From assembly GCF_003054325.1 (NCBI RefSeq), contig NZ_QBKU01000001.1, positions 434,001 through 498,000 on the forward strand: 64,000 nt of DNA. The letters are read 5' to 3'. Of the stretch, positions 1-8,568 are shown piece by piece. The first letter of the stretch is position 1. Each line of letters opens with the position of its first letter. The DNA comes from Sulfitobacter mediterraneus. Lineage in GTDB: Bacteria > Pseudomonadota > Alphaproteobacteria > Rhodobacterales > Rhodobacteraceae. The notes beneath the pieces are model-generated. The model saw nothing but the letters and a program-made list of their open reading frames with translations. It was not told the DNA's origin and ran no database searches. The translations under genes and the position numbers were made by a program.

Positions 1-240
1 CAAGCCGCCAATGAAGAATGCCCCGCGTGGCAGGGTCAGACAATTAGTGCCCACTGGGGGCTACCTGATCCGGTCAATGTTCAGGGCACAGACGCAGAGA
101 AGAGCCTCGCATTCCGCCAGACCTATGGCGCGTTGCGCAACCGCATGACGGGGTTTACCGCCCTGCCGATTGCGTCACTGGATCGTATTTCCCTGCAAAA
201 GGCCGTGGATGACATCGGCCAAATCAAAAACGAAGGATAG
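1..240 (+). CDS. arsC: Arsenate reductase, LMW-phosphatase type (C-terminal part)
   Basis: An open frame enters from the left edge and stops at TAG 238-240, leaving 79 C-terminal residues. They contain the block AHWGLPDP followed by a VQGTDAEK-like stretch, which is characteristic of the C-terminal half of arsenate reductases built on the low-molecular-weight protein tyrosine phosphatase fold. The catalytic Cys loop would lie upstream, outside the window. The enzyme reduces As(V) to As(III) in the cytosol. It ends 4 bases before the GAPDH start, so the two are probably co-transcribed with arsJ. The family call is strong; the redox partner cannot be judged from this fragment. Confidence 0.8.
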   Translation, partial: QAANEECPAWQGQTISAHWGLPDPVNVQGTDAEKSLAFRQTYGALRNRMTGFTALPIASLDRISLQKAVDDIGQIKNEG

Positions 241-244
241 CCTA

Positions 245-1243
245 ATGACCGTATATGCTGTGAACGGCCTTGGCCGGATTGGTAAACTCGCCTTAAAGCC
301 CCTTTTGGCGCGCGGCGCGGAAATAGCATGGATCAACGACGCGGTCGGTGACCCCGAGATGCACGCGCATCTGCTAGAGTTTGATACGGTGCATGGGCGC
401 TGGGACGCCGAGTTTGCCCATGACGACAACGGCGTGACAATTGATGGCACGCGACTGCCGTTCATTGGCACCCGCGACATTGCCGATCTGCCGCTGGACG
501 GAGTTGATGTTGTGATCGACTGCACCGGCGTCTTCAAAACCGAAGCCAAGATCGCGCCCTACTTTGACGCCGGCGTTAAAAAGGTCGTGGTGTCCGCTCC
601 GGTAAAGGACGGCAATGCCGCGAATATCGTGTTTGGCGTGAATGACGAGATCTATGATCCCGCGCGCCATAACATCGTCACGGCGGCCAGTTGCACGACG
701 AACTGTCTGGCCCCGGTCGTGAAGGTGATCCACGAAAACCTGAAGATCAAGCACGGCTCCATCACCACGATCCATGATGTGACGAACACGCAGACCATTG
801 TGGATCGCCCTGCCAAGGATTTGCGCCGTGCGCGATCGGCGCTCAACTCCCTTATCCCGACAACGACGGGCAGTGCGACGGCGATCACGCTGATCTACCC
901 AGAGCTTAAGGGACGTCTGAACGGCCATGCGGTGCGGGTGCCGCTGTTGAATGCCTCGCTGACCGATTGTGTGTTCGAAGTTGAGCGCGAAACCACCGCA
1001 GAGGAGGTCAACGGCCTTTTCAAAGCCGCGTCCGAGAGTGAATTGAACGGCATTCTTGGCTATGAGGAACGTCCGCTTGTCTCGACGGACTACACCAATG
1101 ACGAACGCTCAAGCATTGTGGACGCGCTTTCGACCATGGTGATCAACGGCACACAGGTCAAAGTCTACACGTGGTATGATAACGAAATGGGCTACGCGCA
1201 TCGTCTGGTGGATGTGGCATTGATGGTCGGGGGCAGTTTGTGA
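245..1243 (+). CDS. gapdh (ars-linked): ArsJ-associated glyceraldehyde-3-phosphate dehydrogenase
   Basis: A 332-residue GAPDH. The Rossmann motif NGLGRIGK is at residues 7-14, the catalytic cysteine is C150 in AASCTTNC, and the C-terminal [11 protein letters not shown] signature is present. The ATG at 245 is chosen because the Rossmann fold begins there; an upstream in-frame ATG at 170 would overlap arsC. Known biology of ars-linked GAPDH: it uses arsenate in place of phosphate to make 1-arseno-3-phosphoglycerate, which ArsJ exports. The block around the active-site histidine reads [10 protein letters not shown], different from the housekeeping HAYTND/TQ form, which supports a specialised paralogue. 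Its stop overlaps the arsJ start by 4 bases (GTGA). Confidence 0.88.
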   Translation: MTVYAVNGLGRIGKLALKPLLARGAEIAWINDAVGDPEMHAHLLEFDTVHGRWDAEFAHDDNGVTIDGTRLPFIGTRDIADLPLDGVDVVIDCTGVFKTEAKIAPYFDAGVKKVVVSAPVKDGNAANIVFGVNDEIYDPARHNIVTAASCTTNCLAPVVKVIHENLKIKHGSITTIHDVTNTQTIVDRPAKDLRRARSALNSLIPTTTGSATAITLIYPELKGRLNGHAVRVPLLNASLTDCVFEVERETTAEEVNGLFKAASESELNGILGYEERPLVSTDYTNDERSSIVDALSTMVINGTQVKVYTWYDNEMGYAHRLVDVALMVGGSL

Positions 1244-2505
1244 GCGACGCGCGGCCCGAGGGCCTGTCGGCCTACATCGCCGTAACGGCCGCCTATTGGG
1301 CGTTCATGCTATCGGACGGAGCGCTGCGGATGTTGGTGTTGTTGCACTTTCACACGCTGGGCTTTTCTCCTGTGCAGCTGGCCTATCTGTTTGTGCTCTA
1401 CGAGATCGCAGGCGTCGTGACGAACCTGTGCGCTGGGTGGATCGCGGCGCGGTTCGGGCTGACGTCGACCCTATATGCCGGGCTTGGGATGCAGGCTGTC
1501 GCTCTGTTGGTGCTCGCGCAACTTGACCCGAACTGGGCCGTTGGGGCGTCGGTTGTGTTTGTGATGTTGGTGCAAGGGGCCAGCGGAGTGGCAAAAGACC
1601 TCGCCAAGATGTCGTCCAAATCTGCGGTTAAATTGCTGGCGCCTACTGGTGATGCAGGATTGTTCCGCTGGGTCGCCCTGCTGACGGGATCCAAGAATAT
1701 GGTCAAAGGTGTGGGGTTTCTGCTGGGCGCTGCGCTACTGGCGACAGTGGGCTTTGTTGGTGCAGTGCTTGGCATGGCGGCGGTGTTGGCGGTGATCCTG
1801 ATCGCCGTTCTATTGTTAATGCCAGCGGGTCTTCCCAAAGGCCGCAAGGACGCAAAATTCGCCGAGATCTTTTCCAAATCGCCCAACGTCAACTGGCTCA
1901 GCGCTGCGCGGGTCGTTCTGTTCGGGGCGCGGGATGTCTGGTTCGTGGTCGGTATCCCGATCTATTTCTACGCGGTTTTGTCGGATGGAACGACGCAAGG
2001 CAATCGCACCGCGTTCTTCTTGATCGGGACGTTTATGGCCGTATGGGTCATCTTGTACGGGTTAGTGCAGGCCAATGCCCCACGTATCCTGCGCGCCAAA
2101 ACGCGTCCCACCGCTGAGCTGATTTCAGCGGCACGCGGTTGGGCTTGGGCGCTTGCTGTGGTCCCGGCGGTTCTCGCCGTGGCGGCTTTGATGGCGCATG
2201 GGCCGCAAGACTGGCTGACGCTCGGTGTCGTTGTGGGGTTGTTGGTGTTCGGGGCGCTGTTTGCGGTGAACTCATCGCTCCATTCCTTTCTGATCCTGTC
2301 CTTCACCAAGGCGGAACGGGTCACAATGGATGTGGGGTTCTACTACATGGCCAACGCGGCTGGGCGGCTGATCGGGACGCTCGCATCAGGGCTCAGCTAT
2401 CAGATCGGGGGGCTTCCCCTAATGCTCGGGATCGCCGCCGGAATGGTCGCCTTATCCGCCGTCGCGGTGAGCTTTCTGAGGCCTGACGAGAAACAAGCGA
2501 CATGA
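1240..2505 (+). CDS. arsJ: ArsJ, major-facilitator exporter of 1-arseno-3-phosphoglycerate
   Basis: A 421-residue polytopic membrane protein of the major facilitator superfamily, with about eleven to twelve hydrophobic segments and a short soluble loop near residues 190-215. It begins at a GTG that overlaps the GAPDH stop by 4 bases, so the two genes are translationally coupled. The N-terminal pattern ([20 protein letters not shown]) and the strict pairing with GAPDH are those of ArsJ, which exports the unstable organoarsenical made by GAPDH from arsenate and glyceraldehyde-3-phosphate. Together with arsC the cell has two routes for arsenate, reduction and conjugation-efflux. No arsR or arsB is visible; they may lie to the left. 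Confidence 0.87.
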   Translation: MSDARPEGLSAYIAVTAAYWAFMLSDGALRMLVLLHFHTLGFSPVQLAYLFVLYEIAGVVTNLCAGWIAARFGLTSTLYAGLGMQAVALLVLAQLDPNWAVGASVVFVMLVQGASGVAKDLAKMSSKSAVKLLAPTGDAGLFRWVALLTGSKNMVKGVGFLLGAALLATVGFVGAVLGMAAVLAVILIAVLLLMPAGLPKGRKDAKFAEIFSKSPNVNWLSAARVVLFGARDVWFVVGIPIYFYAVLSDGTTQGNRTAFFLIGTFMAVWVILYGLVQANAPRILRAKTRPTAELISAARGWAWALAVVPAVLAVAALMAHGPQDWLTLGVVVGLLVFGALFAVNSSLHSFLILSFTKAERVTMDVGFYYMANAAGRLIGTLASGLSYQIGGLPLMLGIAAGMVALSAVAVSFLRPDEKQAT

Positions 2506-3351
2506 CGCAGCTTCGCACGCTTGGCGGGACGCCGCTGTCGCCTTTGTGTTTTGGAACCATGCAATTTGGCGGCACAGCAGATGCTGGGGCCAGCCCCGCC
2601 ATGTATGACGCGTGTCGCGCGGCGGGTGTGAACCATTTCGACACAGCGCATGTTTACACAGGCGGCGCATCCGGGACCCTGTTGGCCCAGTTTATCAAGG
2701 CTGAACCTAACACGATCCATGTTGGAACCAAGATCGCCTATACGGGCGGTGCAGGCAGAAAGAACATAAACGCTACCTTTGACGCCTTTCAAGAGCGGCT
2801 TGGTCTGGATTACATTGATCTGCTGTATCTGCCCGCTTTGCCGCTGACACCCCACTAGAGGAAACAATTGAGGCGGTCGCGCGGTTGCAGCAGGCTGGAA
2901 AATTCGCCACATCGGCGTGACCAACAATACCGCTTGGCAAGTGGTGAAAACGCAAGGCGTGGCTGCGGCGATGGGCACCCGCATCGTTATGATCCAGCGC
3001 ATGTATTCATTAGTCAAACGTTAGGCCGAGGTTGAATTGCTGCCAATGGCCAAACCCGAAGGTATCAACGTCGCCGCCTATTCGCCGCTTGGAGCGGGGC
3101 TGTTGGCGGGCAAAGATACACAAAGCGGAGGCGGCCGTCTTGCCACGGACAGCCGATATGCCGCGCGGTATGGACAAACGTGGATGCACAAACTGCAAAA
3201 TCTATTGCAGCCCTTGCCGCACAGACGCAGATGGACCCCGCGACCATCGCTGGCAACGACGCAGATATCGTTGAGCGACAAACACTATGCACGGATCACG
3301 GCTCTTTGCCAAACCCCAGCCCCCGCGACCGACCGCCTTGAGGAGGCCTAG
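2502..3351 (+). pseudogene. Aldo/keto reductase pseudogene with frameshift, stop and deletion
   Basis: The ATG at 2502 overlaps the arsJ stop by 4 bases. The first frame encodes a good aldo/keto reductase N terminus (TLGGTPLSPLCFGTMQFGG, then HFDTAHVYTGG) but ends at 2858. Homology continues in other frames: LEETIEAVARLQQAGKIRHIGVTNN around 2857-2930, then an in-frame TAG near 3022 after MYSLVKR. Next comes EGINVAAYSPLGAGLLAGK around 3058-3117. The family's usual C-terminal ending (SDKHYARITAL, then TPAPATDRLEEA) reaches a stop at 3351 in another frame. A central part of the barrel near 3240 looks deleted. The gene was probably the last member of the ars operon and is now inactive. Confidence 0.82.
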
Positions 3352-3357
3352 TCGCGT

Positions 3358-3651
3358 CTATGCGGGTGCGGGTGTCAAGTCTTCCCAGTGTTCGCCCATC
3401 GCAATGATGCAGGACGTGCCATTGGTGTAGGTTTGCACCAACGTCCAATCCTGCGTGCGCGGATCGATCCAGACCTCAAGCAAAGTCTCTGGCCCGCGAA
3501 ACCCCAAGGCGCGGCGTTCGGCGTGCATTACAGTGCTTAGCATCCGCTCTAAGCGCGCGCTGTCATCGCATGTCACATCCGCCGTTGGCGATTGTGCCAA
3601 AGCTGGAAAGGCTGTGAAGCCTATAACGAAAAGAAAAATGTAGCGTCTCAT
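3358..3651 (-). CDS. Small exported protein of unknown function
   Basis: A 97-residue protein starting with a clear Sec signal peptide (MRRYIFLFVIGFTAFPALAQ; likely cleavage after ALA-Q), so it is probably periplasmic. The mature part has two cysteines, one near residue 29 and one near residue 80 in the C-terminal segment NGTSCIIAMG, which could form a disulfide. No family is recognised; the C-terminal segment resembles small hypothetical proteins common in Roseobacter genomes. It is convergent with the aldo/keto reductase pseudogene and divergent from phnC, so it shares the upstream region holding the candidate Pho box. Confidence 0.6.
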   Translation of the reverse strand: MRRYIFLFVIGFTAFPALAQSPTADVTCDDSARLERMLSTVMHAERRALGFRGPETLLEVWIDPRTQDWTLVQTYTNGTSCIIAMGEHWEDLTPAPA

Positions 3652-3771
3652 GGTGATACACTAACCGCAGAGGCGTGAATGTAACAAGTATATGACAGCA
3701 TTATCCACGGGTGTGGCGCCATGGAGATTTACCACGATAGGTAGCGCCCCTGACTTGCCTGCCCTCACCGA

Positions 3772-3822
3772 CCGTCACGCAACCTTTATAAAACTTTCAA
3801 AAAAATGATTCAAAACTGTCAC
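3772..3822 (+). promoter_or_regulatory. Candidate Pho box upstream of phnC
   Basis: Heptamers resembling CTGTCAT recur at 11-base spacing: CCGTCAC (3772), CCTTTAT (3783), CTTTCAA (3794) and CTGTCAC (3816); the register at 3805 is poor. PhoB-type sites consist of such direct repeats with a 4-base spacer. The array ends about 50 bases before the phnC start, like the much clearer array before the phosphodiesterase gene. It would place the phosphonate importer under phosphate-starvation control. Individual matches are 4-6 of 7, so this is a candidate only. Confidence 0.42.
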
Positions 3823-3874
3823 CCAAGTGTTGGACTACAGGCCTAAGCATCCCCAGAACGCATCGGGGGATAAC

Positions 3875-4690
3875 ATGCTGACCATTAGCAGACTGACAAA
3901 ACAGTTTGGCGATAAGATCGCCGTGGACGCTGCCAATATCCAAATTGACGCACCTGCGATGATTGGCATCATCGGCCGCTCAGGCGCGGGCAAGTCGACT
4001 CTTCTGCGGATGATCAACCGGCTCAGTGATGCATCAGATGGCGAAATACTGTTTCAAGGCGAAGATGTGACGGCAATGCGCGGTGCCGCGCGCCGCCACT
4101 GGCAATCGCGTTGCGCGATGATCTTTCAACAGTTCAATCTGGTGCCTCGCATGGATGTGGTCTCAAACGTGCTGCATGGAACGTTGAACCGCCGCTCAAC
4201 GCTGGCGACGATGTTCAACCTTTATCCTCAGTCCGACATTCACAAAGCCATCGATATTTTGGACCGTCTTGGCATCGCTGAACAGGCACCCAAACGTGCA
4301 GAAGCCCTGTCAGGTGGCCAGCAACAACGTGTCGCCATTGCGCGCGCGCTGATGCAGGACCCTGCTATTATTCTGGCCGACGAACCTATCGCATCGCTTG
4401 ATCCGATGAATGCACAAGTCGTGATGCAGTCCCTTCGCGACATTCACGAAGAAGATGGCCGCATGGTCATCGCCAACTTGCACACACTGGATACCGCACG
4501 TCGCTACTGTGACCGGGTTATTGGCATGCGCGATGGCCGCATCGTGTTTGACGGCACGCCCGCACAACTGACCACCGGTGTCGCGCGCGACATCTATGGG
4601 GCGGGCGCGGACTTTTCCGAAGCCGCCACATCAACCGAAATCGAAACGCTGGACAGGACGGACGCGCCCAAAATCGAGGTCGTCGCCTGA
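3875..4690 (+). CDS. phnC: Phosphonate ABC transporter ATP-binding protein PhnC
   Basis: A 271-residue ABC ATPase. Walker A is GRSGAGKS (residues 34-41), the signature is [14 protein letters not shown] and Walker B is [12 protein letters not shown]. The start at 3875 follows a GGGGGA ribosome-binding site 5-10 bases upstream. An upstream GTG at 3827 is open in frame but lacks conserved sequence. PhnC powers uptake of phosphonates bound by PhnD through the PhnE permeases. About 25 residues follow the ABC domain, which is a little long for the family. It is the first gene of the importer operon and lies behind the candidate Pho box. Confidence 0.93.
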   Translation: MLTISRLTKQFGDKIAVDAANIQIDAPAMIGIIGRSGAGKSTLLRMINRLSDASDGEILFQGEDVTAMRGAARRHWQSRCAMIFQQFNLVPRMDVVSNVLHGTLNRRSTLATMFNLYPQSDIHKAIDILDRLGIAEQAPKRAEALSGGQQQRVAIARALMQDPAIILADEPIASLDPMNAQVVMQSLRDIHEEDGRMVIANLHTLDTARRYCDRVIGMRDGRIVFDGTPAQLTTGVARDIYGAGADFSEAATSTEIETLDRTDAPKIEVVA

Positions 4691-4751
4691 GCTAGTTTAC
4701 CTGCGTCCCAGTATGACACGGGGGCGCTCAATTCCTTCCATGGAGACACTG

Positions 4752-5669
4752 ATGAAAAAGTTTATCGCAGCCGCTTTGGCAACCACAGCACTTGCCGCCC
4801 CCGTCTACGCAGATGGCCATGAAATCACCGAATTCCGTATTGGTGTCCTTGGCGGTGAAAACGCACAGGACCGTTTGAACAGCTACGCTTGCTTGCAGGA
4901 ATACGCATCCGAAGCCCTTGGCGTTGAGACGAAAATATTTGCTCCGGCTGACTACAATGGCGTCATTCAGGGTCTGCTTGGTGGCACACTCGACATGGCG
5001 TGGTTGGGCGCATCATCATACGCGGCAACATACTTGCAAAATCCAGAGGCGGTCGAGCCTGTGCTTGTCAAAGTAAACCTTGATGGTTCCATCGGCTATC
5101 ATTCCATCGGCTTTGCGCGTGTTGACAGTGGCATCGACAGCATTGACGCCATGGAGGGTAAAGTCTTTGGCTTTGGTGATCCAAACTCCACATCAGGCTA
5201 CCTGATCCCATCGATTGAGATTCCTCAGTACAAAGACGGCATCACGATGGAATCTGGAGACTACTTCGGCGAAGTTAAGTTCACTGGCGGCCATGAACAG
5301 ACGATTATTGCCGTGGCAAACGGCGACATCGATGGTGGCGTGACTTGGGCGGCTGGCCTGAACGACAACTGGGAAGATGGCTACGATTCAGGCGCGTTGC
5401 GCAAGGCGGTTGACGCGGGTCTCGTTGACATGAACGATCTTGTGCAGATTTGGCAGTCCGCTGTGATCCCTGAAGGTCCGGTCGTTCTACGCAAGAGCCT
5501 GCCGGCTGACGTCAAAGCGACGATGACCGAACTCGTTGATAACCTGTATGAAAACGATCCCGAGTGCTCTTACGGCGTGTTTTCTGGCGACGGCTTGGGC
5601 GCACAGCCAGTTACGCATGACACATACATTTCTATCGTTGAGGCCCGCAAAGCCAAAATCGGCGGCTAA
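4752..5669 (+). CDS. phnD: Phosphonate ABC transporter substrate-binding protein PhnD
   Basis: A 305-residue periplasmic binding protein. A signal peptide occupies about residues 1-20 (MKKFIAAALATTALAAPVYA, cleavage before DGHE). The mature protein begins with FRIGVLGGENAQDR and contains the PhnD-typical AWLGASSYAA and FGDPNSTSGYLIPS blocks that line the phosphonate pocket. The start at 4752 is preceded by GGAGA; an in-frame ATG four codons upstream is an alternative. It captures phosphonates for PhnCE. A strong hairpin with a T run follows the gene, which fits the usual need for more binding protein than permease. Confidence 0.93.
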   Translation: MKKFIAAALATTALAAPVYADGHEITEFRIGVLGGENAQDRLNSYACLQEYASEALGVETKIFAPADYNGVIQGLLGGTLDMAWLGASSYAATYLQNPEAVEPVLVKVNLDGSIGYHSIGFARVDSGIDSIDAMEGKVFGFGDPNSTSGYLIPSIEIPQYKDGITMESGDYFGEVKFTGGHEQTIIAVANGDIDGGVTWAAGLNDNWEDGYDSGALRKAVDAGLVDMNDLVQIWQSAVIPEGPVVLRKSLPADVKATMTELVDNLYENDPECSYGVFSGDGLGAQPVTHDTYISIVEARKAKIGG

Positions 5670-5685
5670 GTTATTTTATGACGAC

Positions 5686-5722
5686 ACCGGTCGCCTCGGT
5701 TCTGCGAGGCGGCCGGTATTTT
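5686..5722 (+). terminator. Hairpin with T run between phnD and phnE
   Basis: The arms ACCGGTCGCCTCG (5686-5698) and CGAGGCGGCCGGT (5705-5717) pair over 13 positions, with one G.U, around a 6-base loop, followed directly by ATTTTTG. This is the form of an intrinsic terminator. Because phnE1 and phnE2 continue in the same direction 20 bases later, it probably acts as a partial terminator or as a 3' stabiliser of the phnCD message. Confidence 0.75.
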
Positions 5723-5736
5723 TGTGCAGGGACATC

Positions 5737-6609
5737 ATGACAACACAAGACACAGCAAGCGTGCCAAGCATCGGGAACATTCGTGAAAGCTATATTGCCC
5801 AAGTGGGACGGCGCAGGCTCTATAGTGGTTTGGCGCTGCTCATCTTCGTGGTCTTGATGGTGTCTGGTTTTAACGTGGCGGACGACCGAAATGCAGGTGG
5901 GTTCTGGGAAGGATTGCATCAAATTGGCGACTACCCTAGCGAAGTTTTTGCCGAAGCATGGGAAAAGCGCGCAGACCTGCCAGTCCTGATTGCCAAGTTT
6001 TTCCCGGCCCTTGTTGAAACCATCAATATCGCGTCGGTGGCGACGATCATCGGCGCCATTGGTGGCCTGATCCTGTCTCTGTTGGGAACGCGAGGCCTTG
6101 CGAAATGGCCAAGTTTGATCCCGCTGTTTCGCCGATTTTCCGACATTCTGCGCGCAATCCCCGAAATCGTGATCGCGCTGGTTATGATCTTCGTTTTGGG
6201 CGGTGGACCTGTACCTGCGATGATCGCGATTGCACTGCACACGGCCGGTGCATTGGCCAAAATGTTTTCTGAAGTGGCTGAGAATGCTGACCTGAAACCC
6301 GTTGAAGGACTGGCCTCAACAGGAGCCACATGGACACAGCGGATGCTGCTGGGCGTGTTGCCGCAGGTTGCGCCAAACTACGTCAGCTACACGCTGCTTC
6401 GGTTTGAAATTAACATCCGCGCCTCAGCCATTCTGGGCTTTGTTGGTGCGGGGGGTATTGGGTACGAGCTGCGCAATGCGATGGCTTGGGGACCGGGCCG
6501 GTTTGATGAGGCCGCCGCGATCTTTGTCCTGCTGTTCGGAACAATCGTTTTCTTTGACCAAGTCTCAAGCCGCTACCGCAACCGTTTGACCGAAGGACAG
6601 GCCCAATGA
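5737..6609 (+). CDS. phnE: Phosphonate ABC transporter permease PhnE (first copy)
   Basis: A 290-residue integral membrane protein with one N-terminal transmembrane segment (about residues 28-48) and a cluster of further segments from residue 90. The coupling loop with the EAA-type motif reads GLASTGATWTQRMLLGVLPQ. The start ATG at 5737 has AGGGAC just upstream. A second, longer PhnE follows with an overlap of 4 bases (ATGA), so the permease is probably a heterodimer, as in many alphaproteobacterial phn importers. Confidence 0.9.
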   Translation: MTTQDTASVPSIGNIRESYIAQVGRRRLYSGLALLIFVVLMVSGFNVADDRNAGGFWEGLHQIGDYPSEVFAEAWEKRADLPVLIAKFFPALVETINIASVATIIGAIGGLILSLLGTRGLAKWPSLIPLFRRFSDILRAIPEIVIALVMIFVLGGGPVPAMIAIALHTAGALAKMFSEVAENADLKPVEGLASTGATWTQRMLLGVLPQVAPNYVSYTLLRFEINIRASAILGFVGAGGIGYELRNAMAWGPGRFDEAAAIFVLLFGTIVFFDQVSSRYRNRLTEGQAQ

Positions 6610-7922
6610 CTGCCGTAGATATCCAAACCGCCAAAATCCATGCAGATGGTCTGTTTCGTCGCAAACGTTTGTTCGCTTTCGGCGTGCCTGCGGTGATCTT
6701 GGTCTACTTTGCCTATATCTTCTTTGCTTTTGATGTGCCGGGCTTGGTCCAGCGTGTGAATGTGGACAATGCACGCACGCTGGCCTCTGATATCTGGTCG
6801 CACAAGGTTCACGTCACCCGCGACAACCGGAACGGCGAAATCGCCTATGCTGTTGAAGGCGAGCGCAAGGGCGAATACCCCGAAGGCGCACGTCCCGCGT
6901 GGGTCAGCGGCACCGACGTTGTCAAGGTTGATCTTGGTGGCGACACCACTGTACGTTTCTTGTCAGACAACCGCACCCAGGTGAACATTCCGGGCTTTGG
7001 TCTGGTCGAAGCACAGGCCGAAGGCCGTAAGGTCACTACCAATCTGCCCGCTGATCTGCCTGATTGGATCAACGCCTCAGATCGCCGTGTCGCGATCACA
7101 ACGCCCGAGGGTCGGATCACCCTTACGGGGTCCAAGACCGAAGTGTTCAACTATTTCGCGGGCTGGGAGCTGTTTTGGTTCACGCTCGACAGCCCCTATC
7201 ACGGCGTCGGTATCGGGCAGATCCTATTCGGCGCACAGATCGACCCGGGTCGTGGCAACATCAACGGCGCAGTGGCGGACTTTTGGCACAACAAGATGTG
7301 GCGCCATAAGGATATCGCATGGGCCATCGGTGAGACCATCCTGATGGCGTTCTTAGGGACCATGGGGGCTGCGATCATCGCGCTGCCACTGGCGTTCCTA
7401 GCCGCCAAACGATTTACACCAGTCCTATTGTTGCGTGCAGCCACGCGCCGCTTGTTTGATTTCGTGCGCGGTGTGGATGCGCTGATCTGGACCGTGATTC
7501 TTGCCCGTGCGTTCGGACCGGGCCCGTTGACCGGTGCCTTGGCTATCTTGATCACCGACACGGGAACATTCGGCAAGACGTTCTCTGAGGCGCTAGAAAA
7601 CGTCGATGACAAACAGATCGAAGGTGTGACATCGACCGGTGCCAAACCGCTGCAACGGTATCGGTTCGGGGTAATCCCGCAAGTCGTTCCCGTGCTGCTG
7701 GCACAGGTGCTCTATTTCCTCGAATCCAATACCCGTTCTGCGACGATCATCGGCGCGATCACGGGCGGCGGCATTGGCCTGATGTTGACGCAAGCCATCC
7801 AAACGCAAAAAGACTGGGAGGAAGTCGCATATTACATCATCCTGATCATTGTGATGGTCATGTTGATGGACTGGCTGTCGGGCTGGCTGCGTGGTAAATT
7901 GATTGGCGGCAAAGACGGATGA
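6606..7922 (+). CDS. phnE2: Phosphonate ABC transporter permease PhnE (second, long copy)
   Basis: 438 residues, about 150 longer than the first PhnE. After a first transmembrane segment (residues 24-45) there is a polar insert of roughly 130 residues (about 55-185) rich in short beta-like stretches, probably periplasmic. The permease core follows, with the EAA-like loop GVTSTGAKPLQRYRFGVIPQ near the C-terminal third. Long second permeases of this kind occur in rhizobial and Roseobacter phn operons. Translation is coupled to the first phnE by an ATGA overlap and to the next gene by another. What the insert does is unknown; contact with PhnD is one possibility. Confidence 0.88.
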   Translation: MTAVDIQTAKIHADGLFRRKRLFAFGVPAVILVYFAYIFFAFDVPGLVQRVNVDNARTLASDIWSHKVHVTRDNRNGEIAYAVEGERKGEYPEGARPAWVSGTDVVKVDLGGDTTVRFLSDNRTQVNIPGFGLVEAQAEGRKVTTNLPADLPDWINASDRRVAITTPEGRITLTGSKTEVFNYFAGWELFWFTLDSPYHGVGIGQILFGAQIDPGRGNINGAVADFWHNKMWRHKDIAWAIGETILMAFLGTMGAAIIALPLAFLAAKRFTPVLLLRAATRRLFDFVRGVDALIWTVILARAFGPGPLTGALAILITDTGTFGKTFSEALENVDDKQIEGVTSTGAKPLQRYRFGVIPQVVPVLLAQVLYFLESNTRSATIIGAITGGGIGLMLTQAIQTQKDWEEVAYYIILIIVMVMLMDWLSGWLRGKLIGGKDG

Positions 7923-8566
7923 CGACCTATTTGATTACGGGTGTGAACCGCGGCATTGGGGCCGCGTTGATGGCGGGTGCCACCGCGCGCGGACATACCG
8001 TCATTGGCACGACACGCGACGGACGGTACGGAACTGTGCCGCTTATCTTTGATGATCCGGCACGCATCGCTGCGCAATTGGCAGATATCCCTCCCGTTGA
8101 CGTGCTTATCAACAACGCAGGCGTCATCGGGCCTGAGGCAGAACATCAAACGCCGTTGGACATGGATTGGTATGGATTTGCCCATACCTTATCGGTGAAT
8201 ACGTTGGCCCCTTTGGCCGAGGCCCAAGCGGTGCTGCCGCGCCTGCGCGAAAGTAGAGCCCCCAGGATTGTGAACGTGTCGTCCCAAATGGCGTGGATGA
8301 GGTATCGCAAGCCGACACAGATCGCCTACCGCGCCTCAAAATCCACGCTGAACAAAGTGATGCAAGGCCTTGCCACATCGCTGGAACCTGACGGGATCCT
8401 TGTCGTTCTTGTGGATCCGGGCTGGGTGCGCACGGACATGGGTGGGATGGACGCAGATGAAGACCCAGACGACGTAGCTGCAGGCTTCCTTGATATTTCC
8501 GCAGGACTGACCCTTGCAGAGACGGGTAAGTTTTTTCGATTTACCGGCGAAGAAAGAGAATTTTGA
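7919..8566 (+). CDS. Short-chain dehydrogenase/reductase in the phn importer operon
   Basis: A 215-residue classical-fold SDR. The cofactor loop TGVNRGIG is at residues 7-14, NNAG near residue 64, an active-site serine sits in VNVSSQMAW, and Y-x3-K appears as YRASK. It overlaps phnE2 by 4 bases and lies 2 bases before the hexapeptide transferase, so it belongs to the importer operon. SDRs in this position occur in Roseobacter phn clusters, but the substrate is not established. Oxidation of a hydroxy- or keto-phosphonate side chain, or of an alcohol released by C-P cleavage, would fit. The family assignment is firm; the role is open. Confidence 0.8.
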   Translation: MTTYLITGVNRGIGAALMAGATARGHTVIGTTRDGRYGTVPLIFDDPARIAAQLADIPPVDVLINNAGVIGPEAEHQTPLDMDWYGFAHTLSVNTLAPLAEAQAVLPRLRESRAPRIVNVSSQMAWMRYRKPTQIAYRASKSTLNKVMQGLATSLEPDGILVVLVDPGWVRTDMGGMDADEDPDDVAAGFLDISAGLTLAETGKFFRFTGEEREF

Positions 8567-8568
8567 TC

